The notes under the pieces are model-generated. The model did no database searches, was not told where the DNA came from, and worked only from the letters and a program-made list of their open reading frames with translations. A program made the translations under genes and the position numbers. From positions 744,001-808,000 of the forward strand of contig CM063256.1 of assembly GCA_032158295.1 (NCBI GenBank): a stretch of DNA of 64,000 nucleotides. Direction: 5' to 3'. Source of the stretch: Pycnopodia helianthoides. Taxonomy: Eukaryota; Echinodermata; Asteroidea; Forcipulatida; Asteriidae. This document shows positions 45,707 to 57,328 of this stretch, in pieces (the stretch's first letter is position 1; each line of letters opens with the position of its first letter).

Positions 45707-47827
45707 AATTTCTACACTGTCACGCGACTGCCGAAGAATAGTAGGTGCGCCCCCGTGTAAATCCCATCTCAAGGCTAAAAATGCAATTTAATCCAAGAAA
45801 AAATAAAAATTTACAAAATAATGACAACCCCTTTCAAAACACAAACAACAGCTAAAACTCCTTTCAAAATTAGAATCAGTAGGAATCTAATCCGTATTTT
45901 AATATTTTCCTTTATCAAAACATGGAGCAAGGATTAAAACACTCAAGAATTAAAGTTAGACATTAAAATGATGATTTTAAAGTTATATAAAACAATCTAC
46001 CTAATTAGAAAAAGATTTTTAGAGATGATAAGTAGAAAAGGTCCTCTCCATTTCAGTTTTGTTTCCTTCGTGTTCTCTTTGTCATGTTTCCAGCATGCAT
46101 ATAGTAGATATGAATACTGGATTTCATTTTACCATCAAGGGTGCCAGCCTCAGTTTGGCTATAAAGATTTGAATGACGAAGACAAAAATGGCTGTCCGTG
46201 GTAAACCTCTATTTCTTAACCACAACCCTTTAACTGAAACCTCACAGCCAAAAATATATACACATCTCAGTTTCAAATTTAAATTGATTGTTTAGACAGA
46301 AATCAAACTGCAGATTACAAACCAAGTCCAAAATGTCATACAGTCTTACAAAAGTATGACCTTATCTGTGCAAGTCTCACATGAAATCCTACTTCCCAGA
46401 AAGATTTTGGGAACCAAATGTTTTTATAATGTTTAGAATAAGTGCAACAAATAGGTAATGGCCTGACACTTCTACACCAGCAGAGTCTTTCTCGAAGGCT
46501 AAATGACAACAGTGTCGTGTTGTCATTTTGCCTTCGAGCAAGACACTGCTAGGGTCGAAACGTCAGGCCATTAACTATTTTTCATTTATACCATAGGTCC
46601 TTTTGGTTGGTAAACAGACTGCAACAGCTGATTATATTTTCTCAATGATAATAATTACAAATTTTGGAGGCTAATTGCCCTTACTCTAAGCTGTACAGCT
46701 GAATGACACCACTACAACAAGTTTGAGCCACAAGTTTGAGCCACATATGACCAAGTAGCACAGCCACAAAAGTGTTTGATTTTTCTGGAGGGAGGAAAAC
46801 TGGAGAGCCTGGAGAAAAACCATTGTGGCACAGGAGAGAACCACTGCACAACTCTACTCACACATATGGCCTTAGCTGCGAATCGAACCAGGGCCACAAT
46901 TGTGAGTGGCGAGTGCTTTACGCACTAGCCACTCATTCCACCTCAGAATACACCCAAGCCTTACACAGAATTCTTAATTTCTTTAACTTTGTTTTTTCCT
47001 TTCATCCAAATTGAGGTCAGTCAGGTCTCTGTACCTGACAGTTGATGTTTATACAAACTTTTGCATAACCGGGACATGAGAAAACTTTGCATAAATGTTT
47101 TATAGACTCCGATTAAAAGTTAACATGGAAAAGGAAAAAATATACATATATAACCATAAATTGGTGTCTGGGTTATTTATCAACGATTAAAAACAAAAAC
47201 TAAAAAAATGTTTTACAAGCAAATTGTTTTAGAGACACTGAAATCTTGCAAATTGTGCTTAGTTCTCAATTAATTCTCTGCTACTAAAAATGCAATTTCC
47301 TATTAACACAGACAATAATTTTGATGACAATGTTTGGTTCCTTGCGATTCACATCATCAACTTCTGTAAGACAACTTTTTTGTGATCAAACTTACAATGA
47401 AAAAAAATTCAACTTGCTTTCAATCAGTGCAACATCATCTGTACTATTATTGTGCATTTTCCTTTGTGTTGTTTGTCTTCCCCCAAAAAGTGGATGATGT
47501 ACCCCGGTGACACATTATCAAAATCCTCTTAAATTTACAAAAACAAATTATTACAAAAGAATAAAAATACAGTATTTAAAAAAAGGTGTACCGCAGTAGT
47601 TTACAAAAGAGGCTAACATCAATTTGTGTGTTTTTTTCTTTCTATGCGACTAATTAGTTATCAGGCATGCAACTGTAACTTCACCAAAAAAGAGGAAGAT
47701 ACAAAATTTCAATGATTTTGTACAGTATTTTTCAATTTTGTATGGTAAAACTGAGAATAAAAAAGAGGAAATCAGCTGATCCGAGGAAAAGTTGCATGCC
47801 CGAGTTATTTTGTCGCTTTCTGTGAGT
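45707..47827. other. Intergenic region C8orf74-like / PPT1
   Basis: No exon supported. Visible: an AT-rich stretch; a palindrome at about 46490-46580 (ctcgaaggctaaatgacaac with its inverse gttgtcattttgccttcgag) followed by gggtcgaaacgtcaggcc; and a tRNA-like degenerate segment at about 46860-46940. Confidence 0.5.
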
Positions 47828-47832
47828 TTATT
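47827..47832 (-). terminator. AATAAA overlapping the PPT1 stop codon
   Basis: The minus strand reads ATCCAATAAACTCACAG. The stop TAA at 47830-47828 is inside AATAAA. It may act as polyadenylation signal with a very short 3' untranslated region, or be coincidental. Confidence 0.4.
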
Positions 47833-47950
47833 GGATGTACTTGAGAAGGTTTTGTTCGAACCATTCCTGGGTGAACTGCAGGTGATCGAATGGAGCCTTC
47901 AGGAACACCAGTTTGCCAGCCTGGTCCATCGCCTTCAGTCCAAGTTTGTC
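47828..47950 (-). CDS. PPT1: PPT1 exon 10 (terminal)
   Basis: 40 codons and stop, residues 254-293: [40 protein letters not shown]. Contains the catalytic His276 in DHLQF. Acceptor atattcag. Confidence 0.96.
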   Translation of the reverse strand, partial: DKLGLKAMDQAGKLVFLKAPFDHLQFTQEWFEQNLLKYIQ

Positions 47951-50900
47951 CTGAATATTTTGCAACCAAACAGAAAAAACATAAAGGAAATGCACAGGGA
48001 ACTGTTTACTAAAGAATTCACCATCTTCTGATTCTAGGTTATGTGCTGAATTTCTGAACTGACTTTGTAGTTTATTAGTTTATGTGAAGTATACATGTGC
48101 TCCAGAGTTGGCTGCAAGCAATTTTTACAAGTCCAAGTCAAGTCACAATTCATATGGTCACAAGTCAAATTGCAAGATATTTGGTCCAAACACAAGGCAA
48201 GTGACAAGCCCTATTTCTCTGTCAGGGCAGACTTCGCTCGTGCCCAGCACCCTTGCCTTATCAGTAGCGGCTACAATCATCAAGGTGCTGGGCACAAGCG
48301 AAAGGGCAGACCAGATTTGAAGGCGAAAGTTGAAGCTGCAAACCAAGCAAAGTCTGATGACGCAATGTGTAAATTAAAAAAGTTTTTACAGTTACTCGAG
48401 TAGCTTCTTACTTGCCTTGTTGACAAGTAATTTTTGCAATTCCAAGTCAATTCACAAGTCAATGCTGATAGTTACAATTCAAGTCACAAGTCACAAAAAA
48501 ATGACTCGAGTCCAAGCTGCATGACTCGAGTCAACAACTCTGATGTGAACAAACTATTTTTCTGCTACTGTAAGTGTTTGTGATGTGTTTTCTTTTTGTC
48601 TCGTAAAGTGATAAAATTGAGGCCCAAGGCCAAGTTTCTCCATCTCACTTATTGAGCAATTGTTTGTACTCCTCACAATGTCACCTTCAGACCCTAATGT
48701 CATAAGATTGAAAGAACACAATTTGTATTACCTGTGTGTAAAGTGGACTCTCCTGCAGTGTGTACAACTCCTTATCTTGTCCAGGTTTGTAGAAGCCAAA
48801 CCACTGTCATGTGGGGAGGAGTAAAGAAGAGTTGGTATTGTGAAAGAAGAGAGTGTCCATGTTTAACGCATGAAAAATCATAACACAATCACATGCCATA
48901 AGTCACTTTGCTACAACAAGACAAAAGGCCCCAAAGAGATCCTACCTCGCTTTCCTTGGGTTGTACCATGGTGTCCTCTGTGAACATCACCATCACAAAC
49001 TTCTTCAACTTCTGAAGATTAATCTTGTAGGTCATGTTGACTTTCTGAAGGAAAATGGCGATAAAATTCTTGTATCGGAAATGTAAATGTGTTAGGGAAA
49101 TATTGTTTTTCTTCGTTTTTCACCCATTCTTTCCCCTAGAAGAGGCATTTTATTTGATCTTAATTTTTTAATTTTATTTTATTTTATGAGATATTGTACA
49201 ACTCACAAGGCCAGGCGGCCATCTTAAGGCAAGGGCTAACATAACTTAATATACAAAACTAAATATCCAATGTATAAAACCAACTACTTATAAAACAGTG
49301 TTTAAAAAAACAAAACAGTGTGGCAAAAACACAACATTTTATGAATAGCCATTAGTTTGTACACATATACTATGGCAAGGACTCATGATGTGATGTCAGA
49401 TATGAAGCTGTCTGCTAAAACCATGCACTGCCTGCCAAAAATCAAAACCACCATTTCAATATTTCCAGATCTGCCTGATTTGGTGTGGGGCATCACAAAT
49501 ACTCTCAATTTTAGTCTGAAGAACAGTTCTTGAGTTAATTTTTTTGTACAAACGCTACCAGCTGTGAAGGAGGAAGAAATAAAAAATGATGTCGTCTATC
49601 CAAAATGTAACTGTCTCAGTGAATAAATGGTGGTTAAAGGCCATTAGATGCAGCAGAAATGACAACAACCAAAGCAATAGTTACCCTTTCTTGATTTGCC
49701 ACAGCGATATAAACACTTTTGTTTATATACTCAGCCTCATTCAAGGGGTCATGCCAATACTCAGCCTGGACAAGCCTGTAAGCCAATCACAAAAGTCAAT
49801 AAATTACCATCTCATACATATTCATTTATAAGTAATTCAGGTTTTACAATTGGTCTTATATAGCAACGTAGAAAACTCGCCTCTTTGGGCAGATGTTTAA
49901 GGTGAAGAATCAATATGGGTTTTGTTTACAGTGACAGTATTGCACTACCACTAGTGTAGTTTATTGAAATGTTTGTTAAATAATCACTATTCATTATTTT
50001 AGTAAATAATTGAAATGGAAATTGAAAACTTACATGTCCTGGACAAACCTGAGAAGAGCGACGATCATGAAAAAGAAGAAGAAAGAAAAACCAAGATTAA
50101 TTCTTTGCAAACTAGATTCCTAGGCTAGGCTAGGTGTAGTTACAGATTAAAGTTTTTTTTTAAACCTTGCAAGACATTTTTTATTCAAGCCCAAAACTCT
50201 TGCTTATTTTATCTGGTCCAAGGATCTGCACATTGTCTCCGCTTCTGTACTTTCTTTTTGTGAACATTTCAGATCTAGCTAACTTCAGCTAAGAGATATT
50301 TCTAGGGAACTTTCTGTTGGATCTTTGTGTTTTAAAGGCAGGGCATACTTTTGGTAACTGTCAAAGACTAGTATCACCACTTGGTGTATCCCAACATACG
50401 CATAAAATAACAAACCTGTGAAAATTTGGGCTCAATTGGTCATCGAAGTTGCAAGAAAATAATGAAATAAAAAAAAACTCACTTGACGTATGCTCCAATA
50501 TTCAGTAGCTTCCTGACTGTATCACATATGACACTGGAGTTTCCAGGACAGTGGGGTAATCCAAAAACACCTAGAAAGTAAAACATCATTAGAACATCGC
50601 ATCTGTGATTGAATTTTTTTCCAAAGTAGCCAAATAGATATTACCCATTAAATGAAGCTTGCCTTTTGCCATCAGGCAACTCAAGCAGTTTAAAACAGAA
50701 TATCTAGCATCTAGGGTCGTGGGATTGATACACACTTCAAGTGTTCATTGGATTATTTAAGGACTCAAAAACACAGAATATAAAATGCTCTAAAACCGTA
50801 TCCAAAACCAAATTAACTGCGCATTTTAGAGTCTCTTTAACAACGTCTACACACAGGGCTATTTCTACAAGTAACTTGGAGGCAACCAACTTCATTGCAT

Positions 50901-53900
50901 GCCAAAAGAACATTTTGGTAGCTCAGTTTTTCTGACAGTGTCTAACTATCTCCAGGAAATTGAACAAGACAATTTAAAGGTGAATGTGTTTCTTCTTGGA
51001 GATCATCTGGAACTGGTTGCCTGTAAATTGCCTTGTGTATAAACATGGACTTGTCACACGGAGTAAATGTTACAGGCAACTTTGAGGCAACGGACTGCAC
51101 TGCATGCAAAAGGAACACATGAGGCAGCACAAAAGACATTCCTTTAGCTGTAACTCACTATCCACCGGATGGGACAACTGAAATGTGAATGAGCTTTCTC
51201 ATTGGAGATCGCCTGGAACTGGTTGCCCATGAATTACTTCATGTGTCATGGCCATCTAAGATCAGCCACTGCAATTGATGTATCATGTAATATAGTAAAT
51301 GCACTGCCATTGGTCAAAAATTATGCTCAGTAACTGCCACGTCACCCGCAATCTCGCTCCACGCAATCTCAAAAAAGAAAACATTCATATTTTCATCTTG
51401 ATATAATTTTGTTGGGAATAAGTAAGACTGTGCTAGAAAAATAACTCCTGGTCTACCGAAGTGTTCCTTGTGCATGCAGGGCGGTTGGTTGCCTCCAAGT
51501 TGCCTGTAAAAATTGCCCTATGTGACCAGGGCCCAATTCCATAGAGCTGCTTAAGCAGAAAATATTGGTCAACAATTGCCTGCTCAGCAGAAATGAGCAG
51601 GATACCAGTTACAAATTGAACATGTGATATGGCAGTTTGGCTGGTAACGTTATTCTGATAAGCATAAATTTGTTATGCTTAACTACTTTTTGTGCTTAAG
51701 CAGCTCTATGAAATTGGGCCCAGGCCTTTACAGACCTGCTACCAGATACTCATCTTATGAACAAGTATGAGGCCCTATCCGAATTGGCGGCTACAGCTAT
51801 GGTTACGACTATTGCTAAGGGTGTTGCTAAGGGCGTCCTATACTTCAACGCATGACACAGCGGAAATCTAGCCGTAGCCGTATAGCCACCAATTTAGACA
51901 CCTAACACAGTTCATACCTTGATGCTGTCCGCCTACTGAGATCAAATTCAGCATCGGTGGGTTCGGGCATCGTTGAGCAACGGATCTCCTATAATAGTAG
52001 ATAAATAAAAGTCCAGTCAAAGATTATCAATCGTTGAACATCTCCAGACTGTGAAGTGAAGAATACTGGATGGATTGGAATGAATGTACTGGATATGACC
52101 ACAATATTTAATTCATGATACTTCGGTGGTTCTTGAATATAACAAAACATTCATTCCAATCTTCAAGTTTTCAAGAAACATATCATAAAGGGATGGTACA
52201 TCATTGGTTATTGGATGAGTACATTCATTCCAATCCCATAATTTCAAAAAAAATATCATAAAGGGATGGTACATAATTGATAATAGGAAGAGTAAATTCA
52301 TTCCAATCCTCTAGTTTTTTAGAAACATATCATAAAGGGATGGTACATCATAAGATTTTGGAAGAGTGCATTCATTCCAATCCTCTAGTTTTCAAGCAAC
52401 ATATCATAAAGGGATGGTACATCATTGGTTATTGGAAGAGTACATTCATTCCAATAATCTGGTTTTCAAGAAACATATCATAAAGGTATGGGACACCATT
52501 GGTTTTTAGAAGAGAGTAAACTCATTCAAATCCTCCAGTTAAGAAAAAAACTAAACCCAAACCCCAAATCTAATTCAATAGATAAGGTAAGTACATGTAC
52601 ACAGAATATTTGCCTAGCAAAGAAAGTCAGTGATGGGCCTTTTTTCAGAGGGGGGGGGGGAGGGGGAACATTGTCTCCCTCAACTTCATAAGCTAATTTA
52701 CTTACAGGAATTGACCTCCTTGAGAGAAACCAATGGAGTTGTATCCTTGAGCCAGTTTGGGATCAGCCTTAATCTTTTGACAGGCCATGGTAATCTGATC
52801 ATTGACATTCATGAAGAATCCATTGGTAGTGTCCTGTCAATAAAAAGGAAACTTGTGAAATCTCCACCAATGCATTGGACTCCTGTTAGACTGAAAGAAT
52901 TATGCAGACAGTTGCATGCTACAGAGGATGTTACTTCACCATGACAAAATGATCTGCACTGTACGTAACAGGGCAAACAGAGTTGTGGAGTTTTTACATT
53001 GTTGGTCAAGTTCGCACAAGGACCAATGGTTAACTAGTGGTTGTTTAGTGACATACAAATGTACACAGGGCATGCGCACAGAAGTTAAAGTGCGAACGAC
53101 TCAAGTCATGTCATGTCAACGTGACCAGAGGCTCAACGTACGTTAGCATTATCTGATAACTGGTCCACTTTGCACTGTGCTATGAAAACGGCTATTGATA
53201 ACCAGTAATGCAACCATGCCCGGTAGGCTGGTTCCAAATAGTCGACTAGTGTAGTCCAACTACCATCAACTAGACAGAGTTGACTATGGTCAACGATAGT
53301 TGTTGCGTGAACTGGGCCGTTGTTGACTGTATTAACAAGGATAAGTCCAATACAAACACTTTCACATGGGGTAACTGACTGTCAGTTTCTGGAATTCTCA
53401 GTCACCAAAGTTTGGGGTCAATTTGTCAACATGATTTTTAAAAAAGAAGACAACTGATCAAAAATTAAAACAGCTGTTGTGAGTATTTTCATATCCATTG
53501 GGACCAGAAAATGTTTTGACTCCATGACGGGCTTTAAACAGAACATAAACTGAGTAAATTTAGGATTTATCAACACCAACTCTTTGCACAAACCTCAACG
53601 ATTCCATTTCCAATCTCAAGAGAGTGAACATAAATGCCAGGTACAAGTTTCTCCACCATTTTTTGGATGCTCCCAAGACTGAGCGGGTTGCAACAACTGT
53701 CACCTGAAACAGACAGATAAATTCATCCAAAAAATAAATTTGAAAACGTCCTCTTACGTGTATAAATTAAAACAAGTTGATAAAGAATAATTACTCAGGG
53801 GAAGCAAATATTTAAATTTGTCAGAGAATGTAAACTGCTGGCACATTTAATGACAATTTGTCACTTTCTTCAAACCATGGGAATGAAAGATTCAGATTTG

Positions 53901-55653
53901 TGTCCACCCCCTGCAAGCTCTAAAACACACTGCACCAAAATTGTGCATATTTTCATTATCTACACAAAAGGGCTCTGCATCATATATTTTCAGGTTTCAA
54001 ATCACCAAACAGAGCTGAAAAGGGGCGTGTTTATGCAGTTACCATGGTCTAGCACTAGCAGTCTAAACCACAAAGTTTGCAGTTTTATCCCTAGTGCTGT
54101 GACAGCAATTTCATTTTGTGGACAGAGTGCATACAATCGTGCATGCCGTGCATTAAATTGAATGGGGAAGTCTCAGCTATATGAAAACTTTTACGGCATG
54201 GCTTCTTTAGTCTGTCATTTCATTTTTCCATTGTATATCAACATCAGGGTTCTGCCGACCAGTGGTCGGTGCTGGAAAACCCGCCCGGCACTCAGGATTC
54301 CCCAACCACCACTGGCAGAATTTTCTCCGTTTCCGACCACCACACATTTTCCAAATTTTTTAACTACACTTGCAATTTCCTTTCAAAGGTTTTCAACAAA
54401 ATGTAAAATTGGGTATTTACCAGTAAAAATGGTATTCAAACCCATTAATTTTGAGCACTTCTTTGATTTGAGTCTATTTATACCGTGTAAACTGATCCAT
54501 CTCGCAATGGTTTCCAGGGAAACATTTTTCCACCACCAAGGAAATCCTGGGCAGAACCCTGCAACATTACGGAATAGTGTACATAACATGTAGGCCTATG
54601 AAACTAGTAGTATCATGCCAACGCCAAACTTAAAAAGCAATGAACCACGTGACTGGAAACAGCTTTGCTGGATTGGATAATAAGTGGTAGGCCCCTAATA
54701 CTAAGACTTTACAGAAACTCAAACCACAGTTATCGAAATTTAAGGCTTTCATGGCTGTTCTTCCAATTTTGTAAAACTAGTATTAGTAAATACATAAGTT
54801 CATTTAGTTAAAAAATATGTGGAAGAAAACAGGCAAGTGTATTTCAAAAGTTTGGCAAATGTGTGGTGGTCAGAAAAAGCGAAAATTCTGCCACTGTGGC
54901 GGTCGAGGAATCTCGAGTGCCGGACAGGTTTTCTGACACACACCACCTTGGGCAGAATTCTGCAGAATACATTCATGTAGATTGCAAATTTGTATTGTGG
55001 AGGAAGCTTATCAGAAAAAAAATAAAAAAATAATGAATAATGAAAAACAAAAGCCTCATGCCATTTCAGAGGTCTAGTGAAATGTAGAAAATAGCAAAGG
55101 TCCTGGGTTCAAATCCCAGCCGAGTAATATGCCTGTGGATTTTGTAGGATACGGGAAAGTACTGAGTACACAGCGCTTAACGCACATTGGTGTATGTTAG
55201 AATGAACATTTTACATATCTATTTTCTAAAAGTCATTGCGATACCTGCCTGCTGTTAAGACATAGAATTTGAACTGCCTCTAATAATAGCTGATGAAAAA
55301 AGCTCGGTGGTCTAGTTATGTATGTGCTAGAATCAATAGTAGTTTTAGTACAGTGGTGTGGTACATCGCTCTGGAATGGGGAAAAATGTGTGAATAGTAA
55401 TTTATATTTTCATCACAAAGTCATGGAATTGGAGAATGGAAGTGTGCTCATGGATTTTGACTTCTGAATCTGTAAAAATCTGATCATATAATCATATGAA
55501 CTGAAGAAGGTAAACTCGTCGGTCGTCCCTTCCCTTTCTACATTTAAATGAGCCAATTCTTTTCTTACCCATTCCATGCCACATAACTAGTGGTGTGGTT
55601 GCCAAAACTGGCGAAATTACGGCCAGAAGAACCAGAAAATTCGTGAAATCCAT
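47828..55653 (-). CDS. PPT1: Palmitoyl-protein thioesterase 1 (gene span)
   Basis: Lysosomal enzyme that removes thioester-linked fatty acids from cysteines of proteins during degradation; loss in humans causes infantile neuronal ceroid lipofuscinosis. Ten coding exons (55653-55569, 53703-53594, 52833-52706, 51988-51918, 50570-50483, 50048-50034, 49775-49685, 49044-48946, 48803-48732, 47950-47828) sum to 882 nt and 293 residues (human 306). A signal peptide ([18 protein letters not shown]) precedes the hydrolase core with HGMGDSCCNP. The nucleophile Ser102 is in GFSQGGQ, with Asp220 in FTEDTMV and His276 in FDHLQF, each 13 residues below the human numbers, so there is no indel after the nucleophile. 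NMT at 199-201 is a possible N-glycosylation site. All phases agree, so the gene looks intact. Confidence 0.97.
48732..48803 (-). CDS. PPT1: PPT1 exon 9
   Basis: 24 codons: [24 protein letters not shown]. Acceptor acatgacag, donor gtaata. Matches the WFGFYRSGQ block of human PPT1. Confidence 0.96.
48946..49044 (-). CDS. PPT1: PPT1 exon 8
   Basis: 33 codons: [33 protein letters not shown]. Carries catalytic Asp220 and a glycosylation sequon. Acceptor tccttcag, donor gtagga. Confidence 0.96.
49685..49775 (-). CDS. PPT1: PPT1 exon 7
   Basis: 91 nt completing Met166, then [30 protein letters not shown]. Acceptor ggcttacag, donor gtaact. Confidence 0.95.
50034..50048 (-). CDS. PPT1: PPT1 exon 6, 15-nt microexon
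   Basis: Only gtttgtccaggacat, between acceptor ttctcag and donor gtaagt. With split codons it encodes K-FVQD-M, aligning without gap to human [13 protein letters not shown]. Without it the frame is kept but five residues are lost. Confidence 0.9.
50334..50476. mobile_element. Truncated TTAA-type MITE next to a PPT1 donor
   Basis: ttttaaaggcagggcatact, gtcaaagactagtatc and ctcaattggtcatcgaagtt identify half of the 5254-5604 type element. It stops a few bases inside the intron from the exon 5 donor (50482). Confidence 0.6.
50483..50570 (-). CDS. PPT1: PPT1 exon 5
   Basis: 88 nt: [28 protein letters not shown]. Acceptor actttctag, donor gtgagt. Confidence 0.95.
51529..51724. mobile_element. 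Palindromic MITE, GGGCCCAATTTCA family
   Basis: gggcccaattccatagagct at the left and agctctatgaaattgggccc at the right. The interior includes gcttaactactttttgtgct, the empty site for the insertion at 63489-63851. It lies in PPT1 intron 4. Confidence 0.75.
51918..51988 (-). CDS. PPT1: PPT1 exon 4
   Basis: 71 nt: (L)[23 protein letters not shown]. Acceptor tattatag, donor gtatga. Contains the conserved ISVGGQHQG. Confidence 0.96.
52130..52545. repeat. 73-bp minisatellite, intron copy 2
   Basis: About five to six tandem units with acattcattccaatcctcta, aagaaacatatcataaaggg and atggtacatcattggttatt in PPT1 intron 3. The same unit as 12430-12925. Confidence 0.85.
52706..52833 (-). CDS. PPT1: PPT1 exon 3
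   Basis: 128 nt: [42 protein letters not shown]. Carries nucleophile Ser102 in GFSQGGQ. Acceptor attgacag, donor gtaagt. Confidence 0.97.
53594..53703 (-). CDS. PPT1: PPT1 exon 2
   Basis: 110 nt: (G)[36 protein letters not shown]. Acceptor tgtttcag, donor gtttgt. Confidence 0.95.
54245..54561. mobile_element. MITE with CAGGGTTCTGCC ends, copy 2
   Basis: Starts cagggttctgccgaccagtg and ends ctgggcagaaccctg. The interior matches 13668-13979. An inverted fragment follows at 54843-54965 (ggtggtcagaaaaagcgaaa ... gggcagaattctgcag). It lies in PPT1 intron 1; the 143-codon frame across it is a by-product. Confidence 0.7.
55569..55653 (-). CDS. PPT1: PPT1 exon 1 (start codon, signal peptide)
   Basis: 28 codons plus one base: [28 protein letters not shown]. 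The hydrophobic stretch 5-18 is a signal peptide, probably cut after LA at 18. VMWHGMGDSCCN continues into exon 2. Donor gtaaga. Confidence 0.95.
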
Positions 55654-55954
55654 GTTGCTTTTGTAGAAACCCGTACAATGACGATGACACTGTTCACTTT
55701 CACAACACCAACTGCACTAAACCCATAGAGTTTGTGTAGGAACAAGATCCCTTTATTTGTAAATTGTATGACACTACCAAAAGAAGTCTAGGGTCCAGAT
55801 CAGGTCTATTTACAGTCATGTGATTCCAATCACGTGGTTTAAATGGCTCACGGAGCGAGAAAAGTCAGAACTTGTTGGCAAATAAGGGCAGCCTATTGTA
55901 TTTGGAGATAAAACGCTGTTGAGTCGGTCTGCAATTTGTCGCTAAATAGGGTTA

Positions 55955-56165
55955 TGTTACAATTATAGGGTTAATGGGGTTTGGGTTAATTGGGTTAGCA
56001 GTTAGGGTTAGGGTGTTTGGAGTTTGGGTTAGGGTTACCTTTGTTCACGATTTAAAGGTTGGGATTCTTAACCCTAACCCTAACCCTAACCCCAACCCCA
56101 ACCCCAACCCCAACCCAAACCCCATTTTAATAACTTTAACCCTAGTGTTCATAACCCCAATTTCC
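55955..56165. repeat. Head-to-head telomere-like repeats
   Basis: The left half is G-rich (ttagggttagggtgtttgg, ttgggttagggttacc). The right half is C-rich (aaccctaaccctaaccctaa, then ccccaaccccaacccc). The halves point at each other around a 30-bp AT-rich spacer, forming an imperfect inverted repeat. Interstitial, not a chromosome end, since unrelated DNA continues on both sides. Confidence 0.8.
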
Positions 56166-56292
56166 CCAACCCTTGCCAGGAAGGAAGATAATTAACCTTC
56201 AAGTATAGGAGGGAACCCCAATTACCATATTTCAAGGACAGTATACCACACCCAAATGAAATACAATAAGAATTCAGTATTACTAGTATTAG

Positions 56293-57328
56293 GGACCAGC
56301 TTTGGCTAACGGCTGCCTGCTGGACCAGCTGTGGCTAATGGCTGCCTGCTGGACCAGCTGTGGCTAATGGCTGCCTGCTGGACCAGCTGTGGCTAACGGC
56401 TGCCTGCTGGACCAGCTTTGGCTAATAGCTGCCTGCTGGACCAGCTGTGGCTAACGGCTGCCTACTGGACCAGCTTTGGCTAATGGCTGCCTGCTGGACC
56501 AGCTTTGGCTAATGGCTGCCTGCTGGACCAGCTTTGGCTAACGGCTGCCTGCTGGACCAGCTTTGGCTGATGGCTGCCTGCTGGACCAGCTTTGGCTAAC
56601 GGCTGCCTGCTGGACCAGCTTTGGCTGATGGCTGCCTGCTGGACCAGCTTTGGCTAATGGCTGCCTGCTGGACCAGCTTTGGCTGATGGCTGCCTGCTGG
56701 ACCAGCTTTGGCTAATGGCTGCCTGCTGGACCAGCTTTGGCTAATGGCTGCCTGCTGGACCAGCTTTGGCTAATGGCTGCCTGCTGGACCAGCTTTGGCT
56801 AATGGCTGCCTGCTGGACCAGCTTTGGCTAATGGCTGCCTGCTGGACCAGCTTTGGCTGATGGCTGCCTGCTGGACCAGCTTTGGCTGATGGCTGCCTGC
56901 TGGACCAGCTTTGGCTGACGGCTGCCTGCTGGACCAGCTTTGGCTGATGGCTGCCTGCTGGACCAGCTTTGGCTGATGGCTGCCTGCTGGACCAGCTTTG
57001 GCTGATGGCTGCCTGCTGGACCAGCTTTGGCTAATGGCTGCCTGCTGGACCAGCTTTGGCTGATGGCTGCCTGCTGGACCAGCTTTGGCTAATGGCTGCC
57101 TGCTGGACCAGCTTTGGCTAGTGGCTGCCTGCTGGACCAGCTTTGGCTAGTGGCTGCCTGCTGGACCAGCTTTGGCTAGTGGCTGCCTGCTGGACCAGCT
57201 TTGGCTAATGGCTGCCTGCTGGACCAGCTTTGGCTAGTGGCTGCCTGCTGGACCAGCTTTGGCTGATGGCTGGACCAGCTTTGGCTAATGGCTGCCTGCT
57301 GGACCAGCTTTGGCTAATGGCTGCCTGC
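56293..57328. repeat. 29-bp minisatellite, about 36 copies
   Basis: Unit ggaccagctttggctaatgg plus ctgcctgct. Variants (ctaatgg, ctaacgg, ctgatgg, ctagtgg; gctgtgg for gctttgg near the left) are distributed along the array. One short unit lies near 57265. It is 5' of PPT1 by about 640 bp. Confidence 0.95.

Noticed and set aside
54162..54593. 143-codon frame on the plus strand
   Set aside because: Runs across a MITE that has another copy at 13668-13979, whose frame gives a similar peptide; lies antisense in a PPT1 intron.
56293..57328. CRISPR-like array
   Set aside because: Units of 29 bp are directly adjacent with no unique spacers, and the genome is animal; it is a minisatellite.
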